Position numbers and translations under genes: made by a program
Assembly: GCA_021166835.1 (NCBI GenBank)
Contig: JAJPEN010000073.1
Span: 101,323-165,322, forward strand
Source of the DNA: Burkholderiaceae bacterium
GTDB taxonomy: Bacteria > Pseudomonadota > Gammaproteobacteria > Burkholderiales > Burkholderiaceae
Direction: 5' to 3'
Length of the DNA: 64,000 nucleotides
The notes under the pieces: model-generated
Seen by the model: the letters and a program-made list of their open reading frames with translations, nothing else
The model's database searches: none
Told to the model about the DNA's origin: nothing
In this document: piece after piece, positions 58,453 through 64,000 of the stretch
Numbering within the stretch: the stretch's first letter is position 1
Layout of the letters: every line of letters starts with the position of its first letter

Positions 58453-58977
58453 ATGCTCGAGTTCGACCGCATCACCGCCAGTATCCGCTCGGTGAATCTT
58501 CGCGCCGAGAAGCACGGTCCGGAGGAAGTGCCGGCCTGCGACCTCAAGATCGAGACCGACCAGCCGAACAGCGTGCTCGCGTTCTTCGGCTCGCAGTTGC
58601 TCGATTCGCTCTACTGGCGCAACGAGGCGCCGGCCGACTTCACGCAAGGCGAGCTCGACGAGGTCGAGCCCGTCTCGGAGAAGCCGAACCTGAGGAACCC
58701 GCGCCTCTCCGGCCCGTTCGGCGTCGACTACGAAGGCGCCGGCTACACGCTGCGCATCGAGTGGGGCGTCACCAAGGCGACCGAGATCGCGATCTACGAC
58801 GCGCGGATCAACGCCATCACGATCGATCCGAAGGAAGGCGGCAGCGTCACGGTGAAGCTGCGCGCGCAGTTCGAGGTCGACGAGAAGCTCGCCGGCAGGC
58901 TCGGCGTGATGATCGGACGCGAGGTGACGATGAGCATCGAGCCGCCGGCGGCCGAGAGCGAGAGGCTGGCGGCGTGA
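58453..58977 (+). CDS. Conserved phage protein next to recombination genes
   Basis: The 174-residue protein (LEFDRITASIRSVNLRAEKHGPEEVPACDLKIETDQPNSVLAFFGSQLLDSLYW) is beta-rich, with a conserved-looking end (ITIDPKEGGSVTVKLRAQFEVDEKLAGRL). It is common near RecE-like genes in prophages and may bind DNA or the recombinase; no proof. GAGGAG before ATG. Confidence 0.6.
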   Translation: MLEFDRITASIRSVNLRAEKHGPEEVPACDLKIETDQPNSVLAFFGSQLLDSLYWRNEAPADFTQGELDEVEPVSEKPNLRNPRLSGPFGVDYEGAGYTLRIEWGVTKATEIAIYDARINAITIDPKEGGSVTVKLRAQFEVDEKLAGRLGVMIGREVTMSIEPPAAESERLAA

Positions 58978-59186
58978 GCCTCGACCTCTTCGGCCCGCGA
59001 CCGCGACGTTCGCCGCGCGTGATGATGCACGTGTCCGATGCCGGCAACGGATGCGAAAGCGCGATCGCGCGCTTTTCATGCGCTCGGTGCGGCCACGAAA
59101 CCGACTGGATCGAGGTGCAGACGATCACCGATGGTCGGCGCGGCTTGCCGTGCCCCGAGTGCAACCCTGCTGAGGCGGTATCGTGA
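58974..59186 (+). CDS. Zinc-finger-like small protein
   Basis: The 70-residue protein has CARCGHETDW and CPECNP, a likely zinc site, and an N-terminal basic segment. GTG overlaps the previous stop. Function unknown. Confidence 0.6.
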   Translation: MSLDLFGPRPRRSPRVMMHVSDAGNGCESAIARFSCARCGHETDWIEVQTITDGRRGLPCPECNPAEAVS

Positions 59187-59380
59187 CGACGCCCACCATC
59201 GACGATCAGATCGCCCGCGTGCTGCGAGAGATCCGCATGCGCGAATCCGTCTATCCGCGCTGGATCGCCGCCGGCAAGATGACCGCCGAGAAGTCGGCAC
59301 ACGAGCTCGCCTGCATGCAGGCTGCGCTCGCGACCCTGCAGCGCGTGCGCGACGAGCAGCGGCCGGAGTTGTTCGCGTGA
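59183..59380 (+). CDS. Small conserved phage protein
   Basis: The 65-residue protein (IDDQIARVLREIRMRESVYPRWIAAGKMTAEKSAHELACMQAALATL) has the pattern of short helical proteins found in many siphovirus and podovirus early regions. GTGA overlap. Function unknown. Confidence 0.65.
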   Translation: MTTPTIDDQIARVLREIRMRESVYPRWIAAGKMTAEKSAHELACMQAALATLQRVRDEQRPELFA

Positions 59381-59478
59381 CGCACATCGCCATCAGCATC
59401 GCCGCCGATGACTGGCCGTGGATCATCGGCGCGCTGTTCCTCGCGATCGTGCTGTTGGCGTGGAGGTCGACGCGGTGA
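59377..59478 (+). CDS. 33-residue membrane peptide
   Basis: A GTG-initiated frame overlaps its neighbours by four bases each. It encodes one membrane segment (WPWIIGALFLAIVLLAW). Function unknown. Confidence 0.5.
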   Translation: MTHIAISIAADDWPWIIGALFLAIVLLAWRSTR

Positions 59479-60074
59479 GCGAGCCGATCGAAGCCTTTCC
59501 GCTGTGCTGGCCCGCCGGCCGCAAGCGCACGTCGTGGCGCGAGTCGGCGCCGTTCAAGACGACGTTCAGCCGCGCGCGCGACGCGATCGTGCGCGAGGTC
59601 GAGCTGCTCACCGGCACGCGGTGCTGGGGCAGCGCGAACGTCGTCATCAGCACGAACATCCCGCTTCGCCGCGACGGCCTGCCGCTGGCGAATCAGCGCA
59701 AGCCCGACGACGTCGGCGTGGCCGTCTACTTCACGTACAAGCAGCAGCAGCGGTGTTTCGCGTGCGATCGGTGGGACAAGATCGAGGACAACATGCAGGC
59801 GATCGCCAAGACGATCGATGCGCTGCGCGGCATCGCACGCTGGGGCACAGGTGACATGCTAGACGCGGCATTCACCGGCTTCGCCGCGCTGCCGGCGCCC
59901 GGCGCTGCCCGCGAGTGGTGGGAGGTGCTTGGCGTCGCCCGCACGGCTTCGATCGACGAGGCGCGCGCGGCATACCGTCGCGCAGCGAGCGAGGCGCACC
60001 CGGACCGCGGCGGCGACGATGCGCGGATGGCCGAAGTGAATCGCGCCTGGCAGCAGGCGCAGGACGCCGCCTGA
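59475..60074 (+). CDS. J-domain protein
   Basis: The 199-residue protein has an N-terminal domain (GRKRTSWRESAPFKTTFSRARDAIVREVELLTGTRCWGSANVVISTNIPLRRDG) common to phage proteins of this type. A J-domain follows (WWEVLGVARTASIDEARAAYRRAASEAHPDRGGDD) with the HPD tripeptide needed to stimulate DnaK. It may recruit the host chaperone to phage replication. GTG overlaps the previous stop by four bases. Confidence 0.82.
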   Translation: MSEPIEAFPLCWPAGRKRTSWRESAPFKTTFSRARDAIVREVELLTGTRCWGSANVVISTNIPLRRDGLPLANQRKPDDVGVAVYFTYKQQQRCFACDRWDKIEDNMQAIAKTIDALRGIARWGTGDMLDAAFTGFAALPAPGAAREWWEVLGVARTASIDEARAAYRRAASEAHPDRGGDDARMAEVNRAWQQAQDAA

Positions 60075-60209
60075 CCATGAACCCCGCGCTGCGCGAACTC
60101 GTGGACTGGCTGGTCGATCAGGCGATCGCCGAGGTCATCGCCGTCGGCGTGCGCGCCCCTTCCGCTACGATCACCGAACCCACCCCGCAGCCGCAGCCGC
60201 CCGCCGACC

Positions 60210-61838
<1,629 letters not shown>

Positions 61839-61850
61839 TCTGAGCCAGAC

Positions 61851-61879
61851 ACTATAGCAGGAAGCTCGACAGCCCGCAA
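61851..61879 (-). promoter_or_regulatory. Promoter of tRNA-fMet
   Basis: Minus strand: TTGCGG (plus 61874-61879), 17-base spacer ending TGC, TATAGT (plus 61851-61856). The expected start is about seven bases before the mature tRNA. Confidence 0.7.
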
Positions 61880-61918
61880 CGCTACTCGCCCGCGCAGGCA
61901 TCGCGCACCGGATGCCGC

Positions 61919-62122
61919 TCACCCGCACGAATACCGGTCGCGAATGTGCAGGTTGTAGAAGTCGCCATACGAGCGCGCGGCCATGAACCGCTCGTACAGG
62001 CGCTGCGGCACGTCGCAGAAGTCGTACTCGCGCCCTCCGGCGAAGCGGATGCGCAGGCGCTTCGTGACCGCGTCGTACCCGATCGCCTCGATGGCGCTGG
62101 AATGCACCGGGCGCATGTACAT
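61919..62122 (-). CDS. KTSC-domain protein
   Basis: The 67-residue protein contains [59 protein letters not shown], the complete KTSC domain, in which a surface patch is thought to bind lysyl-tRNA synthetase-like partners or RNA. The start is the ATG at 62122 with GGGAGG upstream. A second ATG with the same upstream sequence 21 bases earlier would add seven residues. Confidence 0.82.
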   Translation of the reverse strand: MYMRPVHSSAIEAIGYDAVTKRLRIRFAGGREYDFCDVPQRLYERFMAARSYGDFYNLHIRDRYSCG

Positions 62123-62160
62123 GGCCGATCCTCCCGCGAACATGGCCGATCCTCCCGCGA
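62120..62160 (-). repeat. 21-bp tandem duplication of the KTSC gene start region
   Basis: CATGGCCGATCCTCCCGCGA occurs at 62120-62139 and again at 62141-62160. Each copy holds a ribosome site (GGGAGG) and an in-frame ATG on the minus strand. Confidence 0.85.
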
Positions 62161-62460
62161 GGTTCCGCCCCCGCCTGTCCTTCGTGTATCATCGACGGAA
62201 AGCTCGAGCAGGCGCTGATCCATTGCCTCCCGAAGCGCGGCGGACCGATCATCGGGAGTTCCGCTCCCCGAATTCCGCTACACACGCTTCTGCGAGCCGC
62301 ACCGCCCTGGCGGGTACCCGATCGCGATTTTCCCGGCGCAATTGCGCGCCTTTCCTCCTTTCGCGGACGCGGCCGATGGGTCGGTGAACCGTACGAACGG
62401 AGCGCGAAACCCGGGGCCATCGGGTGTAGCCGCGGCTCTCCAGACGCAGCCCGTATCCGG
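62161..62460. other. Intergenic region without recognised gene
   Basis: About 300 bases between the KTSC gene and scpB. Reading frames here are short and lack natural composition. No terminator, RNA gene or clear promoter was recognised; the scpB promoter should lie here. Confidence 0.5.
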
Positions 62461-63255
62461 ATGAACACCGAAGAAGCGAAGATTGTCCTCGAGGCCGCGC
62501 TGCTGTGCGCATCGCAGCCGCTGAGCATCGCCGAATTGCGAAAGCTGTTCGACGACGAGCTCGACGCGGACACGATCCGCAGCCTGCTCGACGAGTTGCG
62601 CGCGCAATGGAACGGTCGCGGCGTGGAGCTCAGCGCGCTCGCCACAGGCTGGCGCTTCCAGAGCACGTCGCAGATGGCGCCGTATCTCGGACGGCTGAAT
62701 CCCGAGAAGCCCCCGCGCTATTCGCGCGCGCTGCTCGAGACGCTGGCGATCATCGCGTACCGGCAGCCGGTCACGCGCGGCGATATCGAGGAGATCCGCG
62801 GAGTCACCGTTGCCGGGCATCTGGTGCGTACGCTCGAGGAGCGCGGCTGGGTCGAGGTCATCGGGCACAAGGACGTGCTCGGCCGTCCCGAGCTGCTCGG
62901 CACGACGCGCCAGTTCCTCGACGATCTGGGGTTGCGCTCGCTTGCCGATCTGCCGCCGCTGCTCGAGCCGGGGCAGGCCGTCGACGCGGTCGATGCGCTG
63001 GGACAGCGCGTCATCGAGTTCGCCGGCGCCGCGGAAGGCGAAGGCGAGCCGCAGGAGGACGGCGAGCCGTTGCCCGACGCATCTGCACCTGCACCGGCAC
63101 CTGCACCTGCGCCCGAGTCTGCGACTGAATCTGCACCTGAATCTGCGCCTGCGCCCGAACCTGCGCCCGCCTGCGTCGATTCGACGATCGATGCAGGCGA
63201 ATCCGTTTTTTCCGACCGAACCCGTTCCACCGAACCCAGCGAGGGGTCCGCTTGA
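62461..63255 (+). CDS. scpB: Segregation and condensation protein B
   Basis: The 264-residue protein is the SMC-ScpAB subunit that helps fold and separate chromosomes. It has two winged-helix domains ([53 protein letters not shown]), and [24 protein letters not shown] is a hallmark. The C-terminal 60 residues are an Ala/Pro/Glu repeat coded by hexamer-like DNA repeats. Its stop overlaps the next gene's start. Confidence 0.95.
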   Translation: MNTEEAKIVLEAALLCASQPLSIAELRKLFDDELDADTIRSLLDELRAQWNGRGVELSALATGWRFQSTSQMAPYLGRLNPEKPPRYSRALLETLAIIAYRQPVTRGDIEEIRGVTVAGHLVRTLEERGWVEVIGHKDVLGRPELLGTTRQFLDDLGLRSLADLPPLLEPGQAVDAVDALGQRVIEFAGAAEGEGEPQEDGEPLPDASAPAPAPAPAPESATESAPESAPAPEPAPACVDSTIDAGESVFSDRTRSTEPSEGSA

Positions 63256-64000
63256 ACCACGAATTTTCCGGTGACAGCCATCCGGCGGTCGCGACCGACG
63301 CCACCGGTTCCGAAGGCCATGCGGCGTCCGAACGCCGCGAGTCCGGCGACGCACCGAGCCTTCAAGGCGAGGCATCCGGGTCGTCCGCAGAGGCGCGCGC
63401 CTCGCAAGGCGAAGCCGGCGAGCCCCGCGAAGCCCGCCAGACGCGTACTCCCTACAACCGGCGACGCGGCGGTCGCTCCGGCCGTGGTCCGCGCGCCGGC
63501 AGGCGCAACGAGGCCGACGCGGCAACGAACCGCCAATCGGGTACCGAAGATCGGCCCGAGCAGCAGGATGCGCAGCCGGGCAGCGCTTCGCCGGCCGTCG
63601 GCGCAGTCGCCGATCCGGAACCCCTGCCGATCTATGCGGCCACCGCGGCGATCGGTCTCGATTCGGCGCAGGCGCGCAAGCGCGGCGGCCGCAAGCCCGC
63701 CGGCGAAGACCAGCCGAAGCTGCACAAGGTGCTCGCCGACGCCGGGCTCGGATCGCGGCGCGACATGGAGGAGCTGATCCTCGCCGGGCGCGTATCGGTC
63801 AACGGCCAGCCGGCCCATATCGGACAGCGCATCGGTCCGAACGACCAGGTGCGCGTGAACGGCCGAACCATTCCGCGTCGGCCCGCCGGCCCGGTGCAGC
63901 GCGTGCTGCTCTATCACAAGCCGGCCGGCGAGATCTGCACGCGCGACGATCCCGATCGGCGGGCGACGGTGTTCGACAAGCTGCCGCGCATCAAGGGCGC
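63252..64000 (+). CDS. rluB: 23S rRNA pseudouridine synthase RluB-like (5' part)
   Basis: Open to the window end (249 codons seen). A TTG at 63252 overlaps the scpB stop. About 155 residues of basic, Gly/Arg/Ala/Glu-rich low-complexity sequence come first, then the S4 RNA-binding domain ([33 protein letters not shown]) and the start of the catalytic domain ([28 protein letters not shown]). The catalytic aspartate region lies past the window. The scpB-rluB pair is a common arrangement. Confidence 0.88.
   Translation, partial: MNHEFSGDSHPAVATDATGSEGHAASERRESGDAPSLQGEASGSSAEARASQGEAGEPREARQTRTPYNRRRGGRSGRGPRAGRRNEADAATNRQSGTEDRPEQQDAQPGSASPAVGAVADPEPLPIYAATAAIGLDSAQARKRGGRKPAGEDQPKLHKVLADAGLGSRRDMEELILAGRVSVNGQPAHIGQRIGPNDQVRVNGRTIPRRPAGPVQRVLLYHKPAGEICTRDDPDRRATVFDKLPRIKG

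Noticed and set aside
61882..62223. Leftward 113-residue frame overlapping the KTSC gene
   Set aside because: It starts with plausible residues but is out of frame with the KTSC domain and turns into Ser/Arg/Thr shadow sequence.

Overview
The window looks like chromosome of a GC-rich betaproteobacterium, probably Burkholderiales. The evidence is the gene set: a phasin, a fused indolepyruvate ferredoxin oxidoreductase, the aat-bpt-pyrD cluster and an FtrABCD-type iron uptake operon. A prophage of about 42.5 kb interrupts the chromosome. Species cannot be named from the sequence.

Host left part (1-19,314). A membrane protein (EI24 family), a CinA-type molybdopterin-binding protein and the large oxidoreductase read rightward. 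They are followed by a leftward phasin gene whose promoter is bracketed by two TGC-rich boxes. Next are a PBP7-type peptidase, an IclR regulator, small membrane and DUF2249 proteins, and a leftward N-end-rule/pyrimidine operon (aat, bpt, pyrD) with a Rieske-like and a Nudix gene beyond it. An iron operon follows (P19-like protein, porin, cupredoxin, FTR1 permease, polyferredoxin), then a VapBC toxin-antitoxin pair.

Prophage (about 19,315-61,774). It sits at the 3' end of an initiator tRNA gene (tRNA-fMet, minus strand, 61,762-61,838), with 14-bp att copies at both ends. A serine recombinase at the right end reads through attR into the tRNA antisense strand. Nearly all genes from 19.5 to 49.4 kb read leftward. 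First, counting from the switch region, come early genes: a YdaS/Cro-like regulator, a CII-like protein, Dam methylase, a replication initiator with iteron-like repeats, a possible helicase loader, RusA and a Q-like antiterminator. After a terminator come late genes of a short-tailed (podovirus-like) virion: terminase, portal, LamG-type surface protein, scaffold, capsid, head-tail adaptor, an intruding HNH endonuclease, tail hub, internal virion proteins and a tail-collar protein. Last is a lysis cassette with a lysozyme fused to a holin-like domain. Genes from 49.5 to 61.8 kb read rightward: a CI-like repressor, an exported protein, a RelE/Xre pair, a protein with nine perfect-length 27-bp repeats, a RecE-like exonuclease with a partner protein, many tiny overlapping genes, a J-domain protein and the recombinase. 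Four 12-bp TACC....GGTA sites lie at the two outward-facing early promoters, which suggests one repressor controls both directions.

Host right part (61,838-64,000). This holds the tRNA-fMet promoter, a KTSC-domain gene with a duplicated start region, scpB, and the 5' part of an rluB-type pseudouridine synthase gene.

The strongest unusual signals are: the recombinase 3' end that is exchanged on integration, with a terminator waiting on the other side of attP; the two-codon-variable 27-bp repeat array; the clustered 13-bp palindromes and 7-bp repeats in the replication initiator gene; the lysozyme-holin fusion; and the shared operator set.
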